From: Palsa-744 sp036498265 | GTDB taxonomy: Bacteria; Actinomycetota; Thermoleophilia; Solirubrobacterales; Solirubrobacteraceae | NCBI GenBank assembly: GCA_036498265.1 | Contig: DASYFT010000010.1 | Coordinates: 6,017 to 70,016 of the forward strand | Reading direction: 5' to 3' | Length of the DNA stretch: 64,000 bases | Translations under genes and position numbers: made by a program | Shown here: piece after piece, positions 24,967 through 34,353 of the stretch | Position numbering within the stretch: the stretch's first letter is position 1 | Layout: every line of letters begins with the position of its first letter | Notes under the pieces: generated by a model | Databases searched by the model: none | Seen by the model: the letters and a program-made list of their open reading frames with translations, nothing else | Told to the model about the DNA's origin: nothing

Positions 24967-26592
24967 CTAATCCCCTTTCGCGAGCTCCCGCTTGACCACC
25001 TTGCCGGTGGCGTTGCGAGGCAGCTCGGCGAGGAACACGACCTCACGCGGCACCTTGTAGCGGGCGAGGTTCTCCCTAACATAGGCCTTCACGGCGTCCT
25101 CGGAGAGCTTCGCGCCGTTGCGGGCGACTACGAAGGCCTGCAGGCGCTGCCCGAACTCCCGGTCCTCGACGCCGATGACAGCTGCCTCCTCGATCTCTCC
25201 GTGATCGGCGAGCAGGTCCTCGACCTCGCGCGGGAACACGTTCTCGCCGCCGCTGACGATCATTTCGTCGTCGCGCCCGTCGACGAACAGGCGGCCCGCC
25301 GCATCGAAGTGGCCGACGTCGCCGGTGCTCATCAGTCCGCCGACGATCTCCTTGCCGCCGCCACCGGTGTATCCCTCGAACATCATCTCGTTGCCGACGA
25401 AGATCCGCCCCCCCTCCGCCGGCGCCGCCTCGCGACCGGCCGCGTCCAAGAGCTTCACGACCGTGCCGATCGGCGGGCGCCCGGCGGTGCCGGGCGCGGC
25501 GCGCAGGTCCTCCGGCGTGGCGATCGTCGCCCAGGCGACCTCGGTGGAGCCGTAGAGGTTGTAGAGCACGTCACCGAACGTGTCCATCGCGCGGGTGGCG
25601 AGCTCACCCGGCAGAGCCGAGCCGCTCAGCGCGATCACCTTCAGGGAGCTCACGTCGTAGCGGGCGATCGTCTCCGGCGCCAGCTCGAGGATCCGCTGGA
25701 GCATGACCGGGACCAGGGCAAGCGCGCTGGCGCGGTGCTGGGCGACGGCACGCAGCGTGTCCTCCGGATCGAACCTGCGCCGCAGCACGAGCGTCGATGC
25801 GAGCGGAAGCGCGAGCGTGAAATGGGCGAACCCCCACGAGTGGAACATCGGCGCGGCGATCATCGTCGTCTCGCGGGCGCGCAGCGGGATCTTGGAGAAC
25901 AGCGCCGCCACCGGCTCGAGCGAGTCCGGCTGCTTGCGGGCGGCGCCCTTCGGCGTGCCGGTGGTGCCCGAGGTCAGGATCACCACGCGCCCCTTCTCCA
26001 CCGGCGCCTCGAGGTCGGCATCGTCCCCGCGTGCGATGAGCTCCTCCAGCAGCGGCTCCGCCGGGGCGCCGGCGCTCGGCGGGCGCGGATCGCTCCAGGC
26101 GATGAAGCGAAGCCTCCCGGCCGCGCCTCCGGCGACCAGGTCGCCGAACTCCTCGTCGTAGATCACGGCGACGGGTCCCTCGCGCTCGAGCACGTCGGCG
26201 ATCTGAGGACCGGCGAAGGACGTGTTGAGATAGAGCGCGCCGGCGCCGAGCTTCGAGCAGGCGAGGGTGGCCTCGACGAAGCCACGGTGGTTGCGGCACA
26301 TGATCGCGACCGCGTCGCCTTCGGAGATGCCGGCGGCGGCAAGCTCCCGGGCGAGCGCGTTCGTCCGCCGGTGGACCTGCTCGAAGGTGAGGCTCCCGCG
26401 CTCGTCGATCAGGGCCGTGCGCTCGGGGTGGCGGATCGCAGCGCCCTTGTAGGCGGCTGCGGGAGTGGGCCCCCAGCGCCGCAGCGTGGCAAGCGAGCGG
26501 ACCGCCTTGTCCGGGCGCACCGCCTCGAACATGCGCGTCTCGAGCAACGTCCTCGCGACCTGGAGTTTGTACTTCGCCGTCTGCGAGTTCAC
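24967..26592 (-). CDS. Acyl-CoA synthetase (AMP-forming, FadD-like)
   Basis: The 541-aa ANL-superfamily ligase activates a carboxylic acid to an acyl-AMP and then an acyl-CoA. Visible motifs are ILTSGTTGTPKGA (A3), LYGSTEVAWATIATPED (A5), STGDVGHFDAAGRLFVDGRDDEMIVSGGENVFPREVE (A7-A8) and the A10 Lys in RNATGKVVKREL. The usual YGxTE motif is kept. N-terminal residues 1-35 are an Arg-rich helix seen in actinobacterial long-chain ligases of this type. The substrate is probably a medium- or long-chain fatty acid, but this is not proven. GTG start. Confidence 0.88.
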   Translation of the reverse strand: MNSQTAKYKLQVARTLLETRMFEAVRPDKAVRSLATLRRWGPTPAAAYKGAAIRHPERTALIDERGSLTFEQVHRRTNALARELAAAGISEGDAVAIMCRNHRGFVEATLACSKLGAGALYLNTSFAGPQIADVLEREGPVAVIYDEEFGDLVAGGAAGRLRFIAWSDPRPPSAGAPAEPLLEELIARGDDADLEAPVEKGRVVILTSGTTGTPKGAARKQPDSLEPVAALFSKIPLRARETTMIAAPMFHSWGFAHFTLALPLASTLVLRRRFDPEDTLRAVAQHRASALALVPVMLQRILELAPETIARYDVSSLKVIALSGSALPGELATRAMDTFGDVLYNLYGSTEVAWATIATPEDLRAAPGTAGRPPIGTVVKLLDAAGREAAPAEGGRIFVGNEMMFEGYTGGGGKEIVGGLMSTGDVGHFDAAGRLFVDGRDDEMIVSGGENVFPREVEDLLADHGEIEEAAVIGVEDREFGQRLQAFVVARNGAKLSEDAVKAYVRENLARYKVPREVVFLAELPRNATGKVVKRELAKGD

Positions 26593-26638
26593 CCGTGGAA
26601 CCTACCCATGAGCACGTCGACCGGCTGCCAAGCCAGGC

Positions 26639-27103
26639 CTAGCTGACTTCGGCCGGTTCGTCCTTGCCCTGCAGCCGCTCGCGTCCCCGCTGGACGGCCG
26701 CGATGAACTTCGAGAGGTTGACCTCGAGCGTGTTGAGGATCTCGTCGGCGTAGTCCTCGGCGCCCAGCCGGATCTCGCGCTCGCGGGCTCGCGCGTCCTC
26801 GACGATGTCCTCCGCCGCCCGCTCGGCCTGCTTGGTGACCTCCTCCTCCCCCACCAGCCGCTCCTGGCGCTCGCGCGCGTCCTTGATGATGCGCTCCGCC
26901 TCCTTCTTGGCCTCGGCGAGCATCTCCTGGCGCTCCTTGACGATCCAGCGCGCCTGCTTGATCTCCTCGGGGATCGTCGCGCGCATCTGGTCGAGGATGT
27001 CGTAGATCTCCTCCTTGTCCACGCGCACCTGGTCGGTGAGCGGCACGGGCTTGGCGTTGTGGACGAGGTCGTCCAGCTTGTCTATGAGTACGAGAACGTC
27101 CAT
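26639..27103 (-). CDS. SepIVA/DivIVA-like coiled-coil protein
   Basis: The 154-aa protein is almost wholly charged helix. A short N-terminal motif (MDVLVLIDKLDDLVHNAKPVPLTDQVRVD) is followed by EEIYDILDQMRATIPEEIKQARWIV and a long coiled coil rich in Glu, Arg and Lys. This matches the mycobacterial SepIVA (Rv2927c-type) family, linked to septation and polar growth. SepIVA genes often neighbour yceD/rpmF genes, as here. The function in this organism is inferred. Confidence 0.8.
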   Translation of the reverse strand: MDVLVLIDKLDDLVHNAKPVPLTDQVRVDKEEIYDILDQMRATIPEEIKQARWIVKERQEMLAEAKKEAERIIKDARERQERLVGEEEVTKQAERAAEDIVEDARAREREIRLGAEDYADEILNTLEVNLSKFIAAVQRGRERLQGKDEPAEVS

Positions 27104-27183
27104 CTAGGAGCCACCTCGCCAGGGCTTCCTGCCCCGCGATCGCGTGATGAGGTTGGGCATCGTGTGTCCGGTCATTTTCTTCG

Positions 27184-27684
27184 TCAGCGCCTCAGCTCTT
27201 CCTGCAAGCGCCGGGCCACCTCGTCGGGGACGAGATCGTCGATCCTACCGCCAAACGTGGCGAGCTCCTTGACGCCGCTCGATGACAGGAAACTGTACTG
27301 CGGACTGGCCATCAGGTAGACCGACTCCACGTCGGGCGCCTGCCGGCGGTTCAACTGGTTCATCTCCAGCTCGTACTCGAAGTCGGAGATCGCGCGCAGC
27401 CCCTTGACGATCGCCTTCGCCCCGAGGCTCCGTGCGAAGTCCACCACGAGCGTGCTGAACGGCTCGACGCGAACGCCCTCGAGGTCCGCGATCGCACGCT
27501 CGATGAACCCGACCCGCTCCTCGATTCCGAACAGCGCGTCGTTCTTGCGCACCGAGCGGTTGACGACCGCCACGACGACTTCGTCGTAGAGCGCCGCCGC
27601 CCGGCGGATGACGTCCAGATGGCCGTTCGTGATCGGGTCATAGGACCCCGGGCAGACGGCTATCGATTTCACTAGATCGGTCAT
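27184..27684 (-). CDS. coaD: Phosphopantetheine adenylyltransferase
   Basis: The 166-aa enzyme makes dephospho-CoA from 4'-phosphopantetheine and ATP. It has the nucleotidyltransferase motif GSYDPITNGHLDVIRRA, the RxxRxxxDFxxE-like VKGLRAISDFEYELEMNQLN, and SFLSSSGVKELATFGG (the ISSS region). ATG 27684 overlaps the rsmD stop as ATGA. The rsmD-coaD order is common. Confidence 0.95.
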   Translation of the reverse strand: MTDLVKSIAVCPGSYDPITNGHLDVIRRAAALYDEVVVAVVNRSVRKNDALFGIEERVGFIERAIADLEGVRVEPFSTLVVDFARSLGAKAIVKGLRAISDFEYELEMNQLNRRQAPDVESVYLMASPQYSFLSSSGVKELATFGGRIDDLVPDEVARRLQEELRR

Positions 27685-28223
27685 GGGTGGCGGTGGATCG
27701 TGATCAGGGTGTCGCCGTAGCGCCGTTGCAGCTCCACCTCGAGCCCGAGCTCGAGCGGCGCCCGCCTGTCGCTCTCGACGACGATGCGCGCCGTGGGGCC
27801 GAGGACGGGCGGAAGGGCCGCCGCCAGCTCGCCTCCCAGATCGTGAGCCATGGCATACGGGGGGTCGATGAAGATGAGATCGTATGTCTCTTGGGCGTCT
27901 CGTGCGCTCCGAAGCGCCGCCGCGACCCCCGTGCGGCGCACCTCGGCCAGGTGCTCGTCGATCCCGAGCGCGGCGAGATTGCCGCGCAGGACCCTCGCCG
28001 CGGCGGCGTTTCGCTCGACGAACACGGCCCGCTCCGCCCCCCTGGACAGCGCCTCGATGCCGAGGGCTCCGGTGCCCGCGAACAGGTCGAGCACGCGCTC
28101 GCCGCCGACCTCGCCCAGGATCGCGAACAGCGCCTCCCGAACGCGGTCGGAGGTCGGCCTCGTGTCCCTCCCGCCGGGCGCTTTCAGGCGCCTGCCGCCG
28201 AGATGCCCAGCGATCACGCGCAC
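27681..28223 (-). CDS. rsmD: 16S rRNA (guanine966-N2)-methyltransferase RsmD
   Basis: The 180-aa protein begins RVIAGHLGGRRLKAPGG, the family start, and has the SAM motif VLDLFAGTGALGIEALSRGA and the DPPY motif in LIFIDPPYAMAHDL. It methylates G966 of 16S rRNA. GTG 28223 is chosen because homology begins there; upstream sequence reads only as low-complexity. Coupled to coaD. Confidence 0.93.
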   Translation of the reverse strand: MRVIAGHLGGRRLKAPGGRDTRPTSDRVREALFAILGEVGGERVLDLFAGTGALGIEALSRGAERAVFVERNAAAARVLRGNLAALGIDEHLAEVRRTGVAAALRSARDAQETYDLIFIDPPYAMAHDLGGELAAALPPVLGPTARIVVESDRRAPLELGLEVELQRRYGDTLITIHRHP

Positions 28224-28314
28224 GCCGCCAAAGTAACGCCAACGCCGGCCGGGCGCCGGAGCGATCTCATGCGGTGGACCGGCCGGGCGTGCGGCCGGAC
28301 GGCCGCCGGACGCG

Positions 28315-30549
28315 CTAGGCGGCGAGCGGCTCGAGCGCCTCGGCGCCGAACGCCCGCTCGAGCGCCCAGCCGAGCAGGGCGTGCTCTGGGGCGAGCAGCT
28401 GCGGGTCGCGCTCGCTGATCGTCTCGGCATGCGCACGGGCGCGCTCGAGCAGGCCGGCGTCCTCCGGCAGCCGGGCGACACGGAACTCGACGAATCCGGA
28501 CTGACGGGTACCGACGAGCTCGCCCTGCTTGCGCAGCTGCAGGTCGATGTCGGCCAGCTTGAAGCCATCGGCGTGATCGACGAGCGCGCGCAGCCGCCCC
28601 GAGTGGCGGTGCTCGGCGCCGGCAAGCAGAAAGCAGCAGGAGCGCTCCGTGCCCCGCCCCACCCGCCCCCGCAGCTGATGCAGCTGCGAGATGCCGAAGC
28701 GCTCCGCGTTCTCGATCAGCATCACGGTCGCGTTCGGGACGTCGATCCCGACCTCGATGACCGTCGTCGCCACGAGCACCTGCGCCGCACCGGAGGCGAA
28801 CGCCGCCATCGCGGCCTGCTTCTCACGCGGGGGCATCGCCCCGTGCAGTAGGGCCAGCTCGTGGCCGCGCAGCTCGCCCTGGCGAAGGCGGCGCAGCTCC
28901 GCGGTCGCGGCGCGCTGGCCGCCGCCGGCAGCTGCCGGCGCGGGATCGGCCCCGTGGCTCTCCTCGGGCTCCTCGACGAGCGGGCAGACGACGAACGCCT
29001 GGCGCCCGGCCTGCAGCTGCTCGCGAAGCTCGGCATAAGCGTCGCCGCGCGCCTGCTCTCCGATCGCGAGCCGGGTGTCGATCGGCCGGCGTCCGAGCGG
29101 CAGCTCGCGCAACACGCTGCGGTCGAGGTCTCCATAGCGGGCGAGGGCGAGCGTCCGCGGGATCGGCGTGGCGGTCATGTGCAGGGTATGTGGCGTGCGA
29201 TCGGGCCCCCGCGCGGCGAGCGCGGCGCGCTGGCGCACGCCGAAGCGGTGCTGCTCGTCGATCACCGCTACGGCCAGCGACTGGAAGGCGACGTCGGGCT
29301 CGATCAGGGCATGCGTGCCGACGACCATCGACAGCTGGCCGCTCGAGAGCTTGCCGAGGATGTCCGCCCGCCGGCGCGCCGGAGTCGAGCCGGTGAGCAG
29401 CGAGAGCGTCACCGGCTCCGCGCCGAGCAGGTGCTGGAGCGTCGCGAAGTGCTGTTCGGCGAGCGTCTCCGTGGGCGCCATCAGCGCCGCCTGATGACCG
29501 TGCTCGGCCGCCCGCAGCATCGCGTAGAGCGCGACGACGGTCTTGCCACTGCCGACCTCGCCCATGAGCAGCCTCTGCATCGGCTGCGGCCGCGCGAGGT
29601 CCCGCCCGATCGTCGCGATCGCGGCGGTCTGGTCGCCGGTGGGCGCGAACGGCAGCCCGCTCTGCAGCCAGCGCTCGGTCAGGCCGGGCTGCTCGGCCAG
29701 CGCCGGCGCGGCCATGCCGGCCCGGCGCCGAGCTCGACGGCGCAGGAGCGCCAGCTGCCCGACGAGCAGCTCCTCGAAGGCGAGCCGGCGCCGGCCCAGC
29801 TCCGACTCGCGGGGGTCGCTCGGGAAATGCATCGCTGCGAGCGCCGCGGCCCTGCCCGGCAGTCCCTCGCTCACCCGCGTCGCAGCCGGCAGAGCCTCGG
29901 GGACGTCCGCGAGCGCGCCGCGCTCGGCCTGCACGAGCGTCAGGATCTGAGTCGAGCTGACCCCCTCGCTCGCCGGGTAGTGGGCAACCGCCTCGGCCTG
30001 CGGTGGTGGCGCCTCGGCTGGGCGCTCGGCGCCGACGGCGTGATGGGAGACGCGAAGGCCGCCCCGGGCGTCCGCCTTGCCGTGGAGCAGCAGGCTCGTC
30101 CCGGCCGGGTAGCGGTCGACCAGCCACGGCTGGTTGAAGAACGTCGCCCGCATGCTGCCCGTCGCGTCGAACACGATCGCCTCGACGAGCGGTCGCATTC
30201 CGCGGCGCCGTACGGCGCGGGCCCCGATCGCGCGCACCTGGACCGCCACGGTCGCCTGCTCGCCCGCGCGCAGCCCCGCGACGGTCCGGGCCTCGCGGCT
30301 GTCGGTGGGAAGGTGCTCGAGCAGGTCGCCGACGGTCTCGATGCCCAGCGCCTGCATGGCCGCCGCCATGCGCTTCTTCGCAGGCAGCTCGAGCGGCCTC
30401 GCCAGGCGCGACGGCCGCGGCCAGCGGACGGGCGCCTCGATCAGCTCGGCACGGCTGAGGGTGCGTGTGGAGGCGAAGGCCGCTGCATCCCGGCGCTCGA
30501 GCGCGGACTGCTGATCCTCCTCGAAGGTTTGCGCGCTGGTCGCCGGCAT
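28315..30549 (-). CDS. recG: ATP-dependent DNA helicase RecG
   Basis: The 744-aa helicase remodels stalled forks and branched DNA. It has the wedge domain (~30-210), Walker A GEVGSGKTVVALYAML, the RecG-type DEQH box in AVIDEQHRFGVRQRAAL, TATPIPRTLALARYGDLD, and motifs V-VI TTVIEVGIDVPNATVMLIENAERFG and QLRGRVGRGTERS. The ATG at 30549 is likely; upstream sequence overlaps the fakA-like stop. A Pro/Ala-rich insert follows CPLVEEPEES. Confidence 0.95.
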   Translation of the reverse strand: MPATSAQTFEEDQQSALERRDAAAFASTRTLSRAELIEAPVRWPRPSRLARPLELPAKKRMAAAMQALGIETVGDLLEHLPTDSREARTVAGLRAGEQATVAVQVRAIGARAVRRRGMRPLVEAIVFDATGSMRATFFNQPWLVDRYPAGTSLLLHGKADARGGLRVSHHAVGAERPAEAPPPQAEAVAHYPASEGVSSTQILTLVQAERGALADVPEALPAATRVSEGLPGRAAALAAMHFPSDPRESELGRRRLAFEELLVGQLALLRRRARRRAGMAAPALAEQPGLTERWLQSGLPFAPTGDQTAAIATIGRDLARPQPMQRLLMGEVGSGKTVVALYAMLRAAEHGHQAALMAPTETLAEQHFATLQHLLGAEPVTLSLLTGSTPARRRADILGKLSSGQLSMVVGTHALIEPDVAFQSLAVAVIDEQHRFGVRQRAALAARGPDRTPHTLHMTATPIPRTLALARYGDLDRSVLRELPLGRRPIDTRLAIGEQARGDAYAELREQLQAGRQAFVVCPLVEEPEESHGADPAPAAAGGGQRAATAELRRLRQGELRGHELALLHGAMPPREKQAAMAAFASGAAQVLVATTVIEVGIDVPNATVMLIENAERFGISQLHQLRGRVGRGTERSCCFLLAGAEHRHSGRLRALVDHADGFKLADIDLQLRKQGELVGTRQSGFVEFRVARLPEDAGLLERARAHAETISERDPQLLAPEHALLGWALERAFGAEALEPLAA

Positions 30550-30599
30550 CCGCCCGCCATCATGATCGCGCGGGCGGTCGTAAGCGGCTCCGCTCGCAG

Positions 30600-32315
30600 C
30601 TACTCGGCGGCCAGCAGCCACCAGTAGGCGGGCTGGCCGCCGTCTCGCAGCTCGAGCTCGACGGTCCCGTTGACCATGCCCTCGAGCTCGTCCCGCCCCA
30701 GCGGCGGCGAGTCGCCGGCGAGGATGCTGATCAGCTCCGGCGCGCCGGCGCCGTCGCGGGACTCCGCGAGGGCGGCCATCACCGCCTTAAGCGTTTCGCG
30801 CGGCTCGCCCCAGGCGAGCACCTCCTCCTCGACGAAGCCGACGGCTTCCCCGCGCTTGAAGCGCCCTCGCGCGTCGTCGCGGGCGGCCTCCGCGACCGCG
30901 CCTGTCCGCACCCGTGCGAGCGCCTCGGTGACCGCGCGGGCGTTCTCCTCCATGGGACGATCGGGCGCAAGGGCGAGCGCCGCCGCAAGGCCGGCCTGCT
31001 GGCTCGTCGTGGGCGCCACCAGAACCTGCTTGTCCGAGAGCCTGGCCGCGTGCTCGGCCGCCATGATGACGTTGGCGCTGTTGGTCAGCACGACCACCTC
31101 CTCGGCCGGGACCTCGTGGATCGCCGCAAGCAGGTCGTAGGTGGAGGGGTTGAGCGTCGGACCGCCGTCGACGGTGTGCACGCCGAGCTCGCGGAACAGC
31201 TCGTGAAGTCCCTCGCCGCTGACGACCGCGACGGCGCCGCAGCGCGCCGCGGGCGCCTGTCCGGGCCCCTGGGCGTCCCCGTCGCCCCACAGCGTCTCGC
31301 CGGTGTCCGTGGCGCCGAGCCGAGCGTCCCGCTCTGAGACCTGCTGGCGCATGTCGGCCACGTCGAGCCGCGAGACCTCTCCCGCACCGGCGAAGATCTC
31401 CGTCGCCACCTCGGGGCTGTCGGTGTGCAGGTGCACCTTCAGCGTCGTCGCGTCCCCCACGACCAGCACGGCGTCGCCGAGCCGCTCGAGCGGCTCGATG
31501 AAGCGGCTGGGCACGAGCCCGCTTCCGGTGACGGCGAAGTTCGTGCAGAAGCGGTACGTGGCGGAGGAGTGCTCCGGGTGCGTGATCCTCGCGGGGGCGT
31601 GATGATCGAGCTCCGGGGGCGCGTCGCCGCGCAGCGCGGCCACGACTCCGGCGAACATGATCGTGAGCGCGTAGCCGCCGGCATCCACGACGCCCGCCTC
31701 GCGCAGCGCCGCCAGCAGCTCGGGCCCACGCTTGACCGATTCCTCGCCGGCAGCGACCGCGCGCTCGAGGGCCTCGGCGATGGCCGTGTCCTGCTCACGG
31801 GGCTCGGTCGCGGGGCCCAGCCGCGGGTTGCCCGGACTGTGGGCGACGTCGGTGACGATCTTGTGCGCCATCTCTCGCGCGACGGTCAGGATGGTTCCCT
31901 CGGCGGGGTCGCGCACGGAGGAGTAGGCGCGATCGGCGGCGTTCGCGAGGGCCGCTCCGATCAGCGTCGCGTCTATCAGCTGCCCGGGCCTCGAGACGAG
32001 CTCCTCGGCGGCCCCCCGGATGAGCTGCGAGAGGATCACCCCCGAGTTGCCGCGCGCCCCCAGCAGCGCCGCGCGTGCGACCGACTGCACGATCTCCTCG
32101 CGCCCGATCTCGTCGATCGTGAGGTGGCCGTCCGTTCCCTGGAGCCGGTCCAGCTCCGCCAGTACGGCGCGCAGGGTGAGCGCCATGTTGTCACCCGTGT
32201 CGCCGTCGGCGACGGGGAAGACGTTGAGGTCGTTGACCTCCTGGCGACGCGATTCGAGGTGGGCGAGCGCTCCCGCGACGGCTGCGCGGAAGCGGACCAG
32301 ATTCGTATCCGTCAC
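30600..32315 (-). CDS. DAK2/DegV-type fatty acid kinase FakA-like protein
   Basis: The 571-aa protein has an N-terminal DhaL/DAK2 domain with the ADP-Mg site DLNVFPVADGDTGDNMALTL and LLGARGNSGVILSQLIRG, then the FakA middle and C-terminal domains (DAGGYALTIMFAGVVAAL; FCTNFAVTGSGL). FakA phosphorylates fatty acids held by FakB; no fakB is in this window. GTG 32315 follows AGGAG by 7 nt, a good site, and is chosen over an upstream ATG. The rpmB-fakA-recG-rsmD-coaD order is widely conserved. Confidence 0.88.
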   Translation of the reverse strand: MTDTNLVRFRAAVAGALAHLESRRQEVNDLNVFPVADGDTGDNMALTLRAVLAELDRLQGTDGHLTIDEIGREEIVQSVARAALLGARGNSGVILSQLIRGAAEELVSRPGQLIDATLIGAALANAADRAYSSVRDPAEGTILTVAREMAHKIVTDVAHSPGNPRLGPATEPREQDTAIAEALERAVAAGEESVKRGPELLAALREAGVVDAGGYALTIMFAGVVAALRGDAPPELDHHAPARITHPEHSSATYRFCTNFAVTGSGLVPSRFIEPLERLGDAVLVVGDATTLKVHLHTDSPEVATEIFAGAGEVSRLDVADMRQQVSERDARLGATDTGETLWGDGDAQGPGQAPAARCGAVAVVSGEGLHELFRELGVHTVDGGPTLNPSTYDLLAAIHEVPAEEVVVLTNSANVIMAAEHAARLSDKQVLVAPTTSQQAGLAAALALAPDRPMEENARAVTEALARVRTGAVAEAARDDARGRFKRGEAVGFVEEEVLAWGEPRETLKAVMAALAESRDGAGAPELISILAGDSPPLGRDELEGMVNGTVELELRDGGQPAYWWLLAAE

Positions 32316-32373
32316 AGCGACACTCCTATCACCTTCGCGGGCGGCAGACCGCTCAGCGGCGCCGGTCACGGGC

Positions 32374-32565
32374 TCAGGGAGCCTTCGTCACCTTGCCGGC
32401 TTTGAGGCAGCGCGTGCACACGTAGACACGCCGGGGCGTCTTTCCGTCGAGGATGCGGACCTTCTGCAGGTTCGGGTCGAAGCGACGCTTGGTCGCGACC
32501 ATCGAGTGGCTGCGGCTCTGGCCGAACGCCGGTCCCTTCTTGCAGCTGTGACACACCTTTGCCAT
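32374..32565 (-). CDS. rpmB: Ribosomal protein L28, zinc form
   Basis: The 63-aa L28 reads MAKVCHSCKKGPAFGQSRSH at the start and VYVCTRCLKAGKV near the end. Two CxxC pairs make it the zinc-binding form. It lies between ribH and the fakA-like gene. Confidence 0.95.
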   Translation of the reverse strand: MAKVCHSCKKGPAFGQSRSHSMVATKRRFDPNLQKVRILDGKTPRRVYVCTRCLKAGKVTKAP

Positions 32566-32575
32566 CCGCGGCAGT

Positions 32576-33010
32576 CTAGCCGCTGGCCAGCTGCGCCCGG
32601 AGCGCCGACATTGCGAGGACCGCCTCGGCGGCGTGCCGGCCCTGGTCGCGCTTGTCCCCGCCCGCCCGCGCGAGAGCCTGCTCCATCGTCGCGCAGGTGA
32701 GGACGCCGAACGCGCACGGCACGCCCGTCTCGAGCTGCACCTGCATGACGCCGCGGGCAGCCTCGGCGCACACGAACCAGTAGTGGTCGGTCTCGCCCCG
32801 GATGACCGCGCCGAGACACGCCACGCCGGCGAAGCGCCCGCTGCGTGCGGCGTAGGCGGCCGCCGCCGGCAGCTCATATGCGCCCGGCACGTCGAAGACC
32901 TCCACGTCGGCGTGGCCGGCCTCGTCGAAGGCGGCCCTCGCCCCCGCCAGCAGCCGCTCGGCGAGGTCCTCATAGAAGCGCCCCACCACGATCGCGAAGC
33001 CGTCGCTCAC
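32576..33010 (-). CDS. ribH: 6,7-dimethyl-8-ribityllumazine synthase
   Basis: The 144-aa enzyme joins the ribitylamino-uracil and butanone-phosphate branches into lumazine, the precursor of riboflavin. Family blocks are AIVVGRFYEDLAERLL, VFDVPGAYELPAAA, CLGAVIRGETDHYWFV and FGVLTCATMEQALARAGG. GTG 33010 overlaps the ribBA stop as GTGA. Confidence 0.95.
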   Translation of the reverse strand: MSDGFAIVVGRFYEDLAERLLAGARAAFDEAGHADVEVFDVPGAYELPAAAAYAARSGRFAGVACLGAVIRGETDHYWFVCAEAARGVMQVQLETGVPCAFGVLTCATMEQALARAGGDKRDQGRHAAEAVLAMSALRAQLASG

Positions 33011-34353
33011 GGCTCGCGCGGCTCCTGGGCGGCGTTCCCGTCGGGGCTCGCCGGGTCGCCCGGCCGGGCCTCCGGCTCGCCGGAGTCACGCGCCCGCTCG
33101 CTGTGCAGCAGCTCCTCGTCGAGGTTCAGACCCTGGTGGTGGAGCGTGTGCCCCATCCGCTGCGCCTTCGTCCGCAGGTACGCCTCGTTGTGAGGATTGG
33201 GGGCGTGCTCGATCGGGATCTGCCCGCTGACGGACAGCCCATAGCCCTCGAGCCCGCGGATCTTCTTCGGGTTGTTGGTAAGGATCCGGATCGAGCCGAG
33301 CCCGAGGTCGACGAGGATCTGGGCGCCGATGCCGTAGTCGCGCAGGTCGGCGGGCAGGCCCAGCCGCTCGTTTGCTTCGACCGTGTCCAGTCCGTCCTCC
33401 TGCAGGCGGTAGGCGCGGAGCTTGTTCAGGAGACCGATGCCGCGGCCCTCCTGTGAGAGGTAGAGCAGCACGCCGCGGCCCTCGCGCTCGATCATCGACA
33501 GCGCCGATTCGAGCTGCTCCCCGCAGTCGCAGCGCAGCGAGTGGAAGACGTCGCCGGTCAGGCACTCCGAGTGCACGCGGACGAGCACGTCCGGCTCCCC
33601 GGCGACGTCCCCCTTGACGAGGGCCACATGATGCTTGCCGTCGACGAGCGACCGGTAGCCCACGGCCTCGAACTCCCCGAACGCCGTCGGCAGCCCGGTC
33701 GCGACCACCCGCTCGACCAGCTTGCCGTGGCGGCGGCGGTAGGCGATCAGGTCGGCGACCGTGATCATGCACAGCCCGTGGTGGGCGCAGTAGTCGACCA
33801 GTTCGGGCACACGGGCCATCGTGCCGTCGTCGTTCATGATCTCGCAGATGACGCCGGCGGGGTTCAGCCCCGCGAGGCGGGCGAGGTCGACCGCCGCCTC
33901 GGTCTGGCCCGCGCGCTCCAGCACCCCGCCCGCTCGGCTCTTGAGCGGGAACACGTGGCCGGGCTGCACGAGGTCGACGGGCCGGCTCTCCGGGTCGATC
34001 GCCACCTGGATGGTGTGCGCGCGGTCGTGCGCGGAGATGCCGGTGGTGACGCCCTCGCGGGCCTCGACGGAGACGGTGAAGGGCGTCTCGAAGGACGACT
34101 CGTTCTTGGCCGCCATCAGGTCGAGCCCGAGCTCGTCGCAGCGCTCGGGGGTCAGCGAGAGGCAGATCAGGCCCCGACCCTCCTTGGCCATGAAGTTGAT
34201 CGCCTCGGGCGTGGCGAACTGGGCGGCGAGGGTGAGGTCTCCCTCGTTCTCACGATCCTCGTCGTCGCAGACGACGACCATCTTGCCCTCGCGGATCTCG
34301 TCGATCGCCTGCTCGATCGTCGCGAACGGCGTGGAGGTGCGCTGGGCGCTCAC
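33007..34353 (-). CDS. ribBA: Bifunctional DHBP synthase/GTP cyclohydrolase II
   Basis: The 448-aa fusion makes two riboflavin precursors. The N-terminal RibB half has VVVCDDEDRENEGDLTLAA and TTGISAHDRA; the C-terminal RibA half has VRVHSECLTGDVFHSLRCDCGEQL (the zinc cysteines), RGIGLLNKLRAY and RILTNNPKKI. A ~45-residue acidic/Pro tail follows the usual end. GTG 34353 overlaps ribE as GTGA. Confidence 0.95.
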   Translation of the reverse strand: MSAQRTSTPFATIEQAIDEIREGKMVVVCDDEDRENEGDLTLAAQFATPEAINFMAKEGRGLICLSLTPERCDELGLDLMAAKNESSFETPFTVSVEAREGVTTGISAHDRAHTIQVAIDPESRPVDLVQPGHVFPLKSRAGGVLERAGQTEAAVDLARLAGLNPAGVICEIMNDDGTMARVPELVDYCAHHGLCMITVADLIAYRRRHGKLVERVVATGLPTAFGEFEAVGYRSLVDGKHHVALVKGDVAGEPDVLVRVHSECLTGDVFHSLRCDCGEQLESALSMIEREGRGVLLYLSQEGRGIGLLNKLRAYRLQEDGLDTVEANERLGLPADLRDYGIGAQILVDLGLGSIRILTNNPKKIRGLEGYGLSVSGQIPIEHAPNPHNEAYLRTKAQRMGHTLHHQGLNLDEELLHSERARDSGEPEARPGDPASPDGNAAQEPREP